From NCBI RefSeq assembly GCF_014692675.1, contig NZ_JABFCZ010000032.1, positions 1 through 63,018 on the forward strand: a stretch of DNA of 63,018 nucleotides. Reading direction: 5' to 3'. The stretch's first letter is position 1, and every line of letters begins with the position of its first letter. This DNA is from Roseibium aggregatum (lineage in GTDB: Bacteria; Pseudomonadota; Alphaproteobacteria; Rhizobiales; Stappiaceae). The notes beneath the pieces were generated by a model. It was not told the origin of the DNA and searched no databases. It saw only the letters and a program-made list of their open reading frames with translations. The position numbers were made by a program, and so were the translations under genes. Below, piece by piece: positions 1 to 7,773 of the stretch.

Positions 1-60
1 GTGGGGAACTGGGAGGGGGATGTCCTGCTGCGGCAAGAAGACGACCTGGGTCTTTGTTCA

Positions 61-92
61 AAAAGGGCGAATCGCACGCGTTGGCGTGCGAT
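61..92 (-). terminator. Possible terminator downstream of dnaB
   Basis: On the minus strand a 9-bp stem (arms 71-79 and 84-92, four-base loop) is followed after six bases by a run of five T residues. It lies about 200 bases beyond the dnaB stop. It could end dnaB transcription, or belong to whatever gene lies left of the window. The remaining bases 1-60 show no gene I can support. Confidence 0.35.
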
Positions 93-142
93 CCGGTCAA
101 TATAGTACACAAGCGCCGGAAAGCGTTCTAATAGTGTCTCGG

Positions 143-307
143 TTCTGACATTTGCAACCCCTTTGCTGCAGGCGCTGGAGCAAATGTCAGAATCATAAGA
201 GCCACTAAATAAATATATGATTCTAGTGGAGCTTTTGAATTTGACATTTGAAGCATGAGCTTGGCCGCAAGCAGGGTTCAAATGTCAAATTCGCGCCACT
301 AGTGGCG
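143..307. repeat. Cluster of perfect inverted repeats beyond the dnaB stop
   Basis: The first dyad has 13-base arms at 143-155 and 180-192. The second has 16-base arms at 237-252 and 277-292. Both have exactly 24 bases between the arms and share the core TGACATTTG / CAAATGTCA. Between them, 191-197 pairs with 216-222 and 202-207 pairs with 224-229. A perfect palindrome, CGCCACTAGTGGCG (294-307), spans the dnaB stop codon. No T-run follows either large dyad on either strand, so they are not classic terminators. They may be a duplicated palindromic element or operator sites; I cannot tell which. Confidence 0.7.
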
Positions 308-1780
308 TTCCGGCAGGTACTCGTCCTCGGCCAGATCCGAGAAGCGGGTGAACTCGCCCTGGAAGTGCAGGTTCGCGGTCCCGGTCGGACCATGGCGCTG
401 CTTGGCGATGATGACTTCCGCCTTGCCCTTCACCCGCTCCAGCTTGTCCCGCCAGACCTCGTGTTCCGGCGAGCCTTCCTCCGGCTCGGTCTTCGACAGG
501 TAGTATTCGTCGCGGTAAACGAACATGACCACGTCCGCGTCCTGCTCGATGGAGCCGGATTCGCGAAGGTCGGAGAGCTGCGGCCGCTTGTCGTCGCGCG
601 ATTCCACCTGACGGGAAAGCTGTGACAGGGCGATGATCGGCACGTTCAGCTCCTTGGCGAGCGCCTTAAGGCCCGTGGTGATCTCGGTGATTTCCTGAAC
701 GCGGTTGCCGGCGCTCTTCTGGGAACCGGTGAGCAGCTGGATATAGTCGACCACGATCATGTCGAGGCCGCGCTGCCGTTTCAGCCGGCGGGCGCGGGCG
801 ACGAGCGAGGCGATCGAAATGCCACCGGTCTGGTCGACATGAAGCGGGACCGTCTGCATGTGCTGGGCAGCGGCCGCGAGTTTCTCGAAATCGGCTTCGG
901 AGATGTCGCCGCGCCGGATTTTCGAGGAGGAAATTTCCGTCTGCTCGGAAATGATACGGGTGGCGAGCTGTTCGGCCGACATTTCCAGCGAGAAAAAACC
1001 GACGACCCCGCCGTTGACCGTCTTCAGTGAGCCGTCGGGCTGTTCCTCCGCCTGATAGGCCTGTGCGATATTATAGGCGATGTTCGTGGCAAGCGACGTC
1101 TTACCCATGGCAGGCCGACCGGCCAGAACGATCAGGTCCGAGGGCTGCAATCCGCCCATCAGCCGGTCCAGATCGATCAGGCCGGTCGAAATGCCGGAAA
1201 GCGCGCCTTCCCGGTTATAGGCCGCGTGGGCCATTTCGATGGTTTCGGTCAGCGCGTCGGAAAAGCTGACGAAGCCGCCTTCATTGCGCCCGGTTTCCGC
1301 AAGTTCGAACAGGCGCCGTTCCGCATCGTCGATCTGCTGGGACGGGGGCACGTCGATCGGTGCGTCGAAGGCGATGTTGACCATGTCCTCGCCGATCCGG
1401 ATCAGGTTCCGGCGCAGGGCCAGGTCGTAGATCGTGCGGCCGTAGTCTTCCGCATTGATGATGGAGGCCGCATCGGCGGCAAGGCGCAGCAGAAACTGGG
1501 TCGCCGACAGGTCCGCGATCTTGGCTTCGGCGGGAAAAAAGGTCTTGAGCGTGATCGGCGAGGCGGTCTTGCCCGCGCGGATCAACTGGCCGATCTTCTC
1601 ATAGATGTCCTGATGCGGCGGGACGAAGAAGTGATACGGCTCCAGGAAATCCGAAACCCGGTAGTAGGTTTCGTTATTGACCAGGATGGCACCCAGCAAT
1701 TGTCGCTCGGCCTCCGCATTATGCGGTGCCATGCGTTGTGCAGCGGCTTCCGTTTCGACCGATTGCAATGTGCCTTTCAT
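299..1780 (-). CDS. dnaB: Replicative DNA helicase DnaB
   Basis: Hexameric 5'-3' helicase that unwinds DNA at the replication fork and recruits primase and polymerase III. The protein has 493 residues, normal for alphaproteobacteria. The N-terminal helical domain (about 20-120) starts with the typical HNAEAERQLLGAIL block. The RecA-like ATPase domain carries Walker A GRPAMGKTS near residue 221, a Walker B-like LDMIVVDYIQLL and the helicase block LRESGSIEQDADVVMF. A short insertion around 245-258 is seen in alphaproteobacterial homologues. A GGGGG ribosome binding site lies about six bases before the ATG. It is transcribed in the same direction as the rpsF operon, but a strong terminator separates them, so it is probably its own unit. 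Confidence 0.98.
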   Translation of the reverse strand: MKGTLQSVETEAAAQRMAPHNAEAERQLLGAILVNNETYYRVSDFLEPYHFFVPPHQDIYEKIGQLIRAGKTASPITLKTFFPAEAKIADLSATQFLLRLAADAASIINAEDYGRTIYDLALRRNLIRIGEDMVNIAFDAPIDVPPSQQIDDAERRLFELAETGRNEGGFVSFSDALTETIEMAHAAYNREGALSGISTGLIDLDRLMGGLQPSDLIVLAGRPAMGKTSLATNIAYNIAQAYQAEEQPDGSLKTVNGGVVGFFSLEMSAEQLATRIISEQTEISSSKIRRGDISEADFEKLAAAAQHMQTVPLHVDQTGGISIASLVARARRLKRQRGLDMIVVDYIQLLTGSQKSAGNRVQEITEITTGLKALAKELNVPIIALSQLSRQVESRDDKRPQLSDLRESGSIEQDADVVMFVYRDEYYLSKTEPEEGSPEHEVWRDKLERVKGKAEVIIAKQRHGPTGTANLHFQGEFTRFSDLAEDEYLPERH

Positions 1781-1809
1781 GATGTCCCCCGATGACCTTG
1801 CACACTGGG

Positions 1810-1838
1810 TCTACAGGTAATTGCGGCACGGCTTCAAG
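1810..1838 (-). promoter_or_regulatory. Candidate dnaB promoter
   Basis: On the minus strand CTTGAA (1833-1838) and TGTAGA (1810-1815) are 17 bases apart, matching the alphaproteobacterial housekeeping spacing, about 30 bases before the dnaB start. Upstream, the dyad CAAAGTG-N2-CACTTTG (1944-1959) could be an operator. The rest of the 1781-2149 spacer holds only the rplI terminator; I see no gene in it. Confidence 0.4.
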
Positions 1839-2084
1839 GATTCAAAACGGGCATTTCCCATTATGTGATCAGGCTCAAAATCAACGGGGATATCCGCCCT
1901 TGGACCTTGACGGAACGGCTTAAAAAAGACTCTTGCAGCCGCGCAAAGTGAGCACTTTGTTTTTATTGTAAAAATTATCAGGTTAAACGAAAACCGCATG
2001 CGCATGAGTGCGTTCATACCGGTAATTCGCAACATGCTGCGCCGCAAATATCCTGTTGCAAGGCAACGGATCGGCCATTCGGCC

Positions 2085-2117
2085 AAAAAGAAAGCGGCGC
2101 TTTTTCAAGCGCCGCTT
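2085..2117 (-). terminator. Rho-independent terminator of the rpsF-rpsR-rplI operon
   Basis: Nine-base-pair GC-rich stem (arms 2092-2100 and 2109-2117, eight-base loop), followed on the minus strand by TTTCTTTTT. It lies 33 bases after the rplI stop codon. Confidence 0.85.
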
Positions 2118-2149
2118 CCTCAATCTTCAAAGCTGTCGAAAAAGGCCGC

Positions 2150-2755
2150 TCAGGCTTCTTCTTCGGCCGCTGCTTCTTCGGTGGCTGCGGCTTCGCCGCC
2201 CTCGGCGATTTCGCCTTCGCCTTCACCTTCTTCTTCGTCTTCCTCGAATTCGAAGATGTCCTGTTCAGGCGCGGTCAGGTCTTCACCAGCGGCCTGGCGG
2301 ACGGCTTCGTCCTCGGAGCGGGCAACGTTCACGGTGACGCCGACTTCGACTTCCGGGTGCAGCTGGATCAGGACGTTGTGCAGGCCGATCGTCTTGATCG
2401 GAGTGCGCAGTTCGACCTGGCCGCGGGCAACGGTGAAGCCTGCCGCGGTCAGACCGTCGGCAATGTCGCGGGTGGAAACGGAGCCGTAGAGCTGACCGGT
2501 TTCGCCGGCGGACCGGATCATGATCATGGATTCGCCGTCGAGCTTTGCGGCAACCGCTTCAGCTTCCTGGCGACGCTCCAGGTTACGGGCTTCGAGCTGG
2601 GCGCGTTCGTTTTCGAAGCGCTGCATGTTGGCCTTGTTGGCGCGCAGAGCCTTGCCCTGAGGCAGAAGGAAGTTACGGGCATAGCCGTCGCGCACGCGGA
2701 CGGTGTCGCCCATCTGGCCGAGCTTGGCGATACGCTCAAGAAGAATGACTTGCAT
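2150..2755 (-). CDS. rplI: 50S ribosomal protein L9
   Basis: Large-subunit protein whose N-terminal domain binds 23S rRNA and which is joined to a second RNA-binding domain by a long helix. The first 150 or so residues follow the family (MQVILLERIAKLGQMGD at the start, GYARNFLLPQGKA as the loop signature). At 201 residues it is about 50 longer than E. coli L9: after about residue 160 comes a strongly acidic tail of Glu, Gly and Ala. Such tails are common in alphaproteobacterial L9 and are presumably disordered. Last gene of the operon with rpsF and rpsR. Confidence 0.97.
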   Translation of the reverse strand: MQVILLERIAKLGQMGDTVRVRDGYARNFLLPQGKALRANKANMQRFENERAQLEARNLERRQEAEAVAAKLDGESMIMIRSAGETGQLYGSVSTRDIADGLTAAGFTVARGQVELRTPIKTIGLHNVLIQLHPEVEVGVTVNVARSEDEAVRQAAGEDLTAPEQDIFEFEEDEEEGEGEGEIAEGGEAAATEEAAAEEEA

Positions 2756-2841
2756 GGAATTGCTCCTGACTGTCCCGCCGGCGCGTTCCGGCTGGCGGTT
2801 AGAGGCCGATCACATTTGCGTCCCGCGGCCCCAGTTCGGGC

Positions 2842-2882
2842 GGCCCGGACGGATCCGGGCCGAAGAGCTCGTCAAGCGAGCT
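2842..2882 (-). other. Two intercistronic hairpins between rpsR and rplI
   Basis: GGCCCGGA (2842-2849) pairs with TCCGGGCC (2854-2861) across a four-base loop. AGCTCG (2866-2871) pairs with CGAGCT (2877-2882), ending at the rpsR stop codon. Neither has a T-run. They may protect the upstream mRNA or set L9 output relative to S18; that role is inferred only. Confidence 0.5.
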
Positions 2883-3130
2883 TAGCTGATCACAAACGGC
2901 AGCAGGCCGAGAAGGCGTGCGCGCTTGATGGCACGGGCCAGTTCACGCTGCTTCTTCGCAGAAACGGCGGTGATACGGCTCGGAACGATCTTGCCGCGTT
3001 CGGAAATGTACCGCTGCAGCAGACGGATGTCCTTGTAGTCGATCTTCGGAGCGTTGGCACCGGAGAACGGGCAGGTCTTCCGGCGACGGAAGAACGGACG
3101 GCGGCTCGGAAGCTGTGCAATATCAACCAT
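2882..3130 (-). CDS. rpsR: 30S ribosomal protein S18
   Basis: Small-subunit platform protein that forms a heterodimer with S6 before joining 16S rRNA. At 82 residues it has the normal length, with the family blocks RRKTCPFSG, IDYKDIRLLQRYISERGKI and RITAVSAKKQRELARAIKRAR. It starts six bases after the rpsF stop codon and is translated from the same mRNA. Confidence 0.98.
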   Translation of the reverse strand: MVDIAQLPSRRPFFRRRKTCPFSGANAPKIDYKDIRLLQRYISERGKIVPSRITAVSAKKQRELARAIKRARLLGLLPFVIS

Positions 3131-3136
3131 GATCTC

Positions 3137-3598
3137 TTACTCCGCTTCACGGCGAGGAGCGCGTTCGCCCCGATCGCCACCACGATCACCACCACGTCCA
3201 CCGCGATCGCCACCGCCGAAACGGTCGCCACGGCCACCGCGATCACCACGATCGCCGCCACGGCGGTCGTCACGGTCGCGCTTCTGCATCATTGCAGACG
3301 GCTCGTCGTCCAGCTCATCGACCTTGAAGGTCATGAAGCGCAGAACGTCTTCGTTCAGGCCCATCTGACGTTCCATTTCGGCAACCGCGGCATGCGGAGC
3401 GTCGATGTTCATCAGCGTGTAATGCGCCTTGCGGTTTTTCTTGATGCGGTATGCGAGGGAACGCAGGCCCCAGTTTTCGATCTTGCCGACGGAACCGCCG
3501 CCGGTTTCGATCAGACCCTTGAACTGCTCGACAAGTTGTTCGACCTGCTGGGCCGAAACGTCCTGGCGTGCCAGGAACACATGCTCATAAAGAGGCAT
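3137..3598 (-). CDS. rpsF: 30S ribosomal protein S6 with a Gly/Arg/Asp-rich tail
   Basis: S18 partner in the 30S platform. I place the start at 3598, where MPLYEHVFLARQD begins, preceded by GGAAAGGCGAC; the frame is open further upstream but that part has no family similarity. The product is 153 residues. The ferredoxin-like core ends near residue 105. It is followed by about 45 residues of repeated DRGG/RGGD units, longer than the short tail of E. coli S6. Such RGG-like tails are probably flexible and RNA-binding. First gene of the operon. Confidence 0.97.
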   Translation of the reverse strand: MPLYEHVFLARQDVSAQQVEQLVEQFKGLIETGGGSVGKIENWGLRSLAYRIKKNRKAHYTLMNIDAPHAAVAEMERQMGLNEDVLRFMTFKVDELDDEPSAMMQKRDRDDRRGGDRGDRGGRGDRFGGGDRGGRGGDRGGDRGERAPRREAE

Positions 3599-3777
3599 TT
3601 GAAGTCGCCTTTCCAGTTTACACAGCGGGAACTGGCGCGAAGCCTCCTCGTGACCCCGGAAAGGTACGAGAATTCTAAAACGAGAGCGGAGACACGGGAA
3701 GACGGGTTGTTTTAAGAACCCTGGCGACATGCGCCCTTCCGTTCAGCCCCCGGCCAAGTTCCCGGATGAAGGGCGCT

Positions 3778-3805
3778 GTATAGCCGTTTTTTGTCCAAAA
3801 GCAAG
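3778..3805 (-). promoter_or_regulatory. Candidate promoter of the rpsF operon
   Basis: Minus-strand CTTGCT (3800-3805) and CTATAC (3778-3783) are 16 bases apart, close to the alphaproteobacterial CTTGAC-N17-CTATAT pattern. It would give a leader of about 170 bases, long enough for the S6:S18 autoregulatory RNA known from other bacteria. I did not find a convincing match to that fold by eye. Confidence 0.4.
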
Positions 3806-3949
3806 CAGGAACTCTGCTTCCTTGCGAGAAATGTCCCGCGACGGCCTGTTATAATGCATAAATGACCTTCGTCCGGAGGAGGGGCCGTTTTAATCCGGCA
3901 GCGCATGGCAGGTTTGAACCGGATTCCGACCGGTTTCGCCTTCCAGGTC

Positions 3950-3978
3950 TTGACACCGGCGGCAAGTCCGTACCATAG
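3950..3978 (+). promoter_or_regulatory. Candidate fabD promoter
   Basis: TTGACA (3950-3955) with CCATAG (3973-3978) 17 bases on: a perfect -35 box with a poor -10 box, about 90 bases upstream of the fabD start. The spacer 3599-4071 separates divergent operons and contains no gene I can support. Confidence 0.35.
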
Positions 3979-4071
3979 GCTCCCGCCAACGCGCGCGGCT
4001 CGGGAGGGCCGATACCTGTATGGACGGCGTTGAGCAATAATCAGGAAGAAGACGGCAAAAGGCGTTCCGAA

Positions 4072-5016
4072 ATGAGCATCGCATTCACTTTTCCAGGTCA
4101 GGGCAGCCAGGCAGTCGGTATGGGCAAGGAGCTTGCCGATACCTTTCCGGAAGCGCGGGCCGTATTCGAAGAGGTGGATGACGCGCTCGGGCAGAAGCTG
4201 TCCGCGATCATGTGGGAAGGCCCTGAAGACGAACTGACGCTGACCGCCAATGCCCAGCCCGCCCTGATGGCGGTGAGCCTTGCCACGATGAGGGTGCTTG
4301 AGGCCAAGGGACTTAATCTTCAAAAGAGCGTCAGCTATGTTGCCGGCCATTCGCTCGGCGAATATTCCGCCCTTGCCGCAGCAGGCAGCCTGGATATCGG
4401 AACGGCGGCACGGCTGCTGCGTGCGCGTGGAAATGCCATGCAGACCGCGGTTCCCGTTGGCGTTGGGGCCATGGCCGCTCTGCTCGGCCTCGATTTCGCC
4501 GTGGCTCACGAAGTGGCCGAAGAGGCTGCCCAGGGGCAGGTGTGCCAGGCTGCGAATGACAACGCGCCTGGCCAGGTCGTGGTTTCCGGCCACCTGGCCG
4601 CTGTTGAACGGGCGATCGAGATTGCCAAGACCAAGGGCGCCCGCCGCTCCGTCCTGCTGCCGGTCAGCGCACCGTTCCATTGCGCCTTGATGGCGCCGGC
4701 CGGCATCGCCATGGCTGCGGCGCTCGCGGATGCCGATGTCCGCACCCCGGCCGTTCCGCTGGTCGCCAATGTGCTGGCCAGCGCAATTTCCGATCCGGCC
4801 GAAATCCGCCAGCGTCTCGTCGAACAGGTGACGGGTACCGTACGTTGGCGCGAGTCCATCAGCTGGCTCGTGGAACAAGGCGCGGAAACTTTCGTCGAAG
4901 TCGGGACCGGCAAGGTGCTTACGGGTATGGTCAGGCGGATTGCACGCGACGCCAACGGCATCGCGGTGAACACGCCGGCGGACATCGATGCGCTGATCGA
5001 AACGCTCAACGGCTGA
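4072..5016 (+). CDS. fabD: Malonyl-CoA:ACP transacylase
   Basis: Moves malonyl groups from CoA to acyl carrier protein for fatty-acid chain extension. The 314-residue product has the nucleophile elbow GHSLGE near residue 93, the entry motif FTFPGQGSQ at the N terminus and the catalytic His in PVSAPFHCALM. The frame is open back to a TTG at 4030, but the family start MSIAFTFPGQGSQ fixes the ATG at 4072. It heads the fabD-fabG-acpP-fabF cluster; fabG begins 55 bases downstream. Confidence 0.97.
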   Translation: MSIAFTFPGQGSQAVGMGKELADTFPEARAVFEEVDDALGQKLSAIMWEGPEDELTLTANAQPALMAVSLATMRVLEAKGLNLQKSVSYVAGHSLGEYSALAAAGSLDIGTAARLLRARGNAMQTAVPVGVGAMAALLGLDFAVAHEVAEEAAQGQVCQAANDNAPGQVVVSGHLAAVERAIEIAKTKGARRSVLLPVSAPFHCALMAPAGIAMAAALADADVRTPAVPLVANVLASAISDPAEIRQRLVEQVTGTVRWRESISWLVEQGAETFVEVGTGKVLTGMVRRIARDANGIAVNTPADIDALIETLNG

Positions 5017-5071
5017 CAGCCGGATCCGGCATTGGCCGCTGAATGAACAGAGACTGAGGAAGGAAGCCATC

Positions 5072-5809
5072 ATGTTCACCCTTGAGGGGAAAACGGCTCT
5101 GGTTACCGGCGCGACCGGCGGGATTGGCGAGGCGATCGCCCGGGCGCTTCATTCCCAGGGAGCGACCGTGGCCCTGTCCGGCACCCGTGCGGAAAAGCTG
5201 GAAGCGCTTGCCGCGGACCTGGGCGAGCGGGCCCATGTCACGCCTGCGAACCTGTCCGACCGTGCCGCCGTGGCGGCCCTCCTGCCGGCAGCCGAAGAGG
5301 CCATGGGTTCCGTTGACATTCTCGTCAACAACGCAGGCATCACGCGCGACAACATCTTCATGCGCATGAAGGATGAGGAATGGGATCAAGTGCTGGAAGT
5401 GAACCTGACTTCCGGTTTCCACCTGTGCCGGGCCGCCATCAAGGGCATGATGAAGCGGCGCTACGGCCGTATCATCGGTATCACCTCCGTGGTCGGTGTA
5501 ACCGGCAACCCGGGTCAGACCAACTATGCGGCCGCGAAAGCCGGCATGATCGGCATGTACAAATCGCTTGCGCGGGAAGTCGCCAGCCGCAATATCACGG
5601 TGAATGCGATTGCTCCGGGCTTCATTGAAACGGCCATGACGGATGTTCTCAATGACAAGCAGAAAGATTCGATTTTAACGAGTGTACCGGCCGGGCGTCT
5701 GGGCACTGCGGACGAAATCGCGGCCGCCGCCGTTTACCTTGCCAGCACCGAAGCCGCCTATGTCACGGGGCAGACCCTGCATGTGAATGGCGGCATGGCC
5801 ATGATTTAA
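5072..5809 (+). CDS. fabG: 3-oxoacyl-ACP reductase
   Basis: NADPH-dependent short-chain dehydrogenase that reduces 3-oxoacyl-ACP in the elongation cycle. The 245 residues match the family length. Cofactor motif TGATGGIGEA (about 12-21), NNAG near 87, catalytic Ser of ITSVVG, and Tyr and Lys of NYAAAKAG are all present, and the C terminus VNGGMAMI is typical. A GAGGAAGGAAG ribosome binding site precedes the ATG. Confidence 0.97.
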   Translation: MFTLEGKTALVTGATGGIGEAIARALHSQGATVALSGTRAEKLEALAADLGERAHVTPANLSDRAAVAALLPAAEEAMGSVDILVNNAGITRDNIFMRMKDEEWDQVLEVNLTSGFHLCRAAIKGMMKRRYGRIIGITSVVGVTGNPGQTNYAAAKAGMIGMYKSLAREVASRNITVNAIAPGFIETAMTDVLNDKQKDSILTSVPAGRLGTADEIAAAAVYLASTEAAYVTGQTLHVNGGMAMI

Positions 5810-6055
5810 AAGGTGAATTCGCGAAAGCGGACAAAATGAAATGGGACCGCTTCCGGGCGGTCTCGACTGGCTGGTCAAGGTCAATAAAGTGTGTTACCTA
5901 GCCGCCGATTGTTCCCAAGCTTGAGAATTGGTGTATTCCGCCAGACCTTGGGCAGGACGTATTCAGCACCGCGATGTCGCGCCGGAAAGATCTTGAGTTT
6001 CAAGTTTTCGGCAGGCCGCGAAGAATAAACAGACTGAAAATCAAGGAAGTGAGAA

Positions 6056-6292
6056 ATGAGCGATATCGCGGATCGGGTTAAAAAGATCGTTGTCGAACAC
6101 CTCGGCGTTGACGCCGACAAGGTTGTGGAAGGCGCAAGCTTCATCGACGATCTGGGGGCCGATAGCCTCGACACCGTTGAACTCGTCATGGCTTTTGAAG
6201 AAGAGTTCGGTGTTGAAATTCCGGACGATGCAGCCGAAACGATCCTGACGGTCGGCGACGCAGTGAAGTTCCTGGAAAAGAACGCCGGCTAA
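6056..6292 (+). CDS. acpP: Acyl carrier protein
   Basis: Carries growing acyl chains on a 4'-phosphopantetheine attached to Ser37 in the DSL motif (FIDDLGADSLDTVELVMAFE). The 78-residue acidic protein is the normal size. It sits 246 bases after fabG, a gap long enough for its own promoter, as expected for a gene expressed far above its neighbours. A stable hairpin separates it from fabF. Confidence 0.98.
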   Translation: MSDIADRVKKIVVEHLGVDADKVVEGASFIDDLGADSLDTVELVMAFEEEFGVEIPDDAAETILTVGDAVKFLEKNAG

Positions 6293-6317
6293 GGCGCTCC
6301 GAACCTAAAGAAATGAA

Positions 6318-6350
6318 CGGGCAGACATGGCCGCGGCCGATGTCTGCCCG
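6318..6350 (+). other. Perfect 11-bp intercistronic hairpin between acpP and fabF
   Basis: CGGGCAGACAT (6318-6328) pairs with ATGTCTGCCCG (6340-6350). The 11-base loop can pair again internally (GGCC/GGCC). It lies 25 bases after the acpP stop and 17 bases before the fabF ATG. A-residues, not T-residues, follow on the plus strand, so a 3'-end stabiliser or partial terminator seems more likely than a full terminator. Confidence 0.7.
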
Positions 6351-6367
6351 AAAAAAGCGCGGGTTGC

Positions 6368-7633
6368 ATGAGGCGAGTTGTCGTTACAGGTCTGGGCATG
6401 GTGTCTCCGCTTGGCGGAGGTGTCGATGTGTCCTGGAAAAAAATCATCGAGGGCAAAAGCGGTGCCAGGAAGGTGACCAATTTTGCGGTCGACGATCTGG
6501 CTTGCCAGATCGCTTGCCAGATCCCGCGTGATCCTTCGGAAGAAGGGGCGTTCAATCCGGACGACTGGATGGACGTCAAGGAACAGCGCAAGGTCGATGA
6601 CTTCATCGTCTATGCGATGGCCGCGGCCGACCAGGCCATGGCCGACAGCGGCTGGAAGGCCGAAACCTACGAAGACCAGATTCGTGCCGGCGTCCTGATC
6701 GGATCCGGTATCGGCGGTCTGCAGGGGATCGAACAGGCAGCGCACACCCTTGCCGACAAGGGGCCGCGCCGGATCAGCCCGTTCTTCATTCCCGGCCGCC
6801 TGATCAATCTTGCCGGCGGGTACGTCTCCATCCGCCATGGCCTCAAAGGCCCGAATTCGGCAGTCGTGACGGCATGTTCCACAGGCGCACACGCCATTGG
6901 CGATGCGTCCCGCCTGATCGCCTTCGGCGATGCGGACGTCATGGTCGCCGGCGGCACGGAATCGCCGATCTGCCGGCTGGCGCTGGCCGGTTTCGCCGCC
7001 TGCCGCGCCCTTTCGACCGGCTTCAACGATGCCCCGGAAAAGGCTTCCCGTCCCTATGACCGCGACCGGGACGGTTTCGTCATGGGCGAAGGCGCCGGTG
7101 TGGTTGTCCTGGAAGAGTATGAACACGCGGTGCGCCGCGGTGCCCGGATCTACGCCGAGGTCATCGGTTACGGCATGTCCGGCGATGCCTATCACATCAC
7201 CGCGCCGTCATCTGACGGCGACGGAGCCTACCGCTGCATGGATGCGGCCCTGCGCCGTGCGGGCATTTCGGCCTCCGACGTCGACTATGTGAATGCGCAC
7301 GGGACGTCGACGCCCATGGGCGACGAGATCGAACTGGGGGCGATCACCCGGCTTGCGGGCAACGCAGCCAACCGCCTGACCATGTCCTCGACGAAGTCCT
7401 CTACTGGCCACCTGCTCGGTGCTGCGGGCGCGATCGAGGCGATCTTCTCCGTTCTGGCGATTCACGACGGCATTGCACCGCCGACCATCAATCTTGAAAA
7501 TCCGTCGGTCGAAACCGAAATCGACCTTGTGGCGAACACCGCCAAGAAGATGGATATCAACGTTGCATTGTCCAACTCCTTCGGGTTCGGTGGCACCAAT
7601 GCTTCGCTCGTCTTCCGGAAACTTGCTGCGTAA
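6368..7633 (+). CDS. fabF: 3-oxoacyl-ACP synthase II
   Basis: Condenses malonyl-ACP with acyl-ACP to extend fatty acids, and in related bacteria governs the unsaturated C18 product. At 421 residues it has the thiolase fold with Cys170 in VVTACSTGAHAIGDA, His in NAHGTSTPMGD and His in SSTKSSTGHLLGAAGA. A perfect 12-base in-frame tandem duplication (6500-6511 and 6512-6523) encodes a doubled ACQI, probably in a surface loop near residue 48. Follows acpP. Confidence 0.97.
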   Translation: MRRVVVTGLGMVSPLGGGVDVSWKKIIEGKSGARKVTNFAVDDLACQIACQIPRDPSEEGAFNPDDWMDVKEQRKVDDFIVYAMAAADQAMADSGWKAETYEDQIRAGVLIGSGIGGLQGIEQAAHTLADKGPRRISPFFIPGRLINLAGGYVSIRHGLKGPNSAVVTACSTGAHAIGDASRLIAFGDADVMVAGGTESPICRLALAGFAACRALSTGFNDAPEKASRPYDRDRDGFVMGEGAGVVVLEEYEHAVRRGARIYAEVIGYGMSGDAYHITAPSSDGDGAYRCMDAALRRAGISASDVDYVNAHGTSTPMGDEIELGAITRLAGNAANRLTMSSTKSSTGHLLGAAGAIEAIFSVLAIHDGIAPPTINLENPSVETEIDLVANTAKKMDINVALSNSFGFGGTNASLVFRKLAA

Positions 7634-7773
7634 GCGGGCCGACTATTGCCTCATTGTCGCGGGACAATCGCCCCGCGGCAACGAGACTGCTCCGGCCGTT
7701 CCGTAAAATGTGCGTTGCCGGAGGCTGCTGCGGCTTGTAGCTGCGACTGCTTGTATCAGGAGGTTCGATCCAT

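Noticed and set aside
1811..2086. 91-codon minus-strand frame upstream of dnaB
   Set aside because: Overlaps the candidate dnaB promoter and the rplI terminator region; the sequence is not protein-like.
3712..5079. 455-codon minus-strand frame over fabD
   Set aside because: Shadow of fabD and its upstream spacer; low-complexity His/Arg-rich translation.
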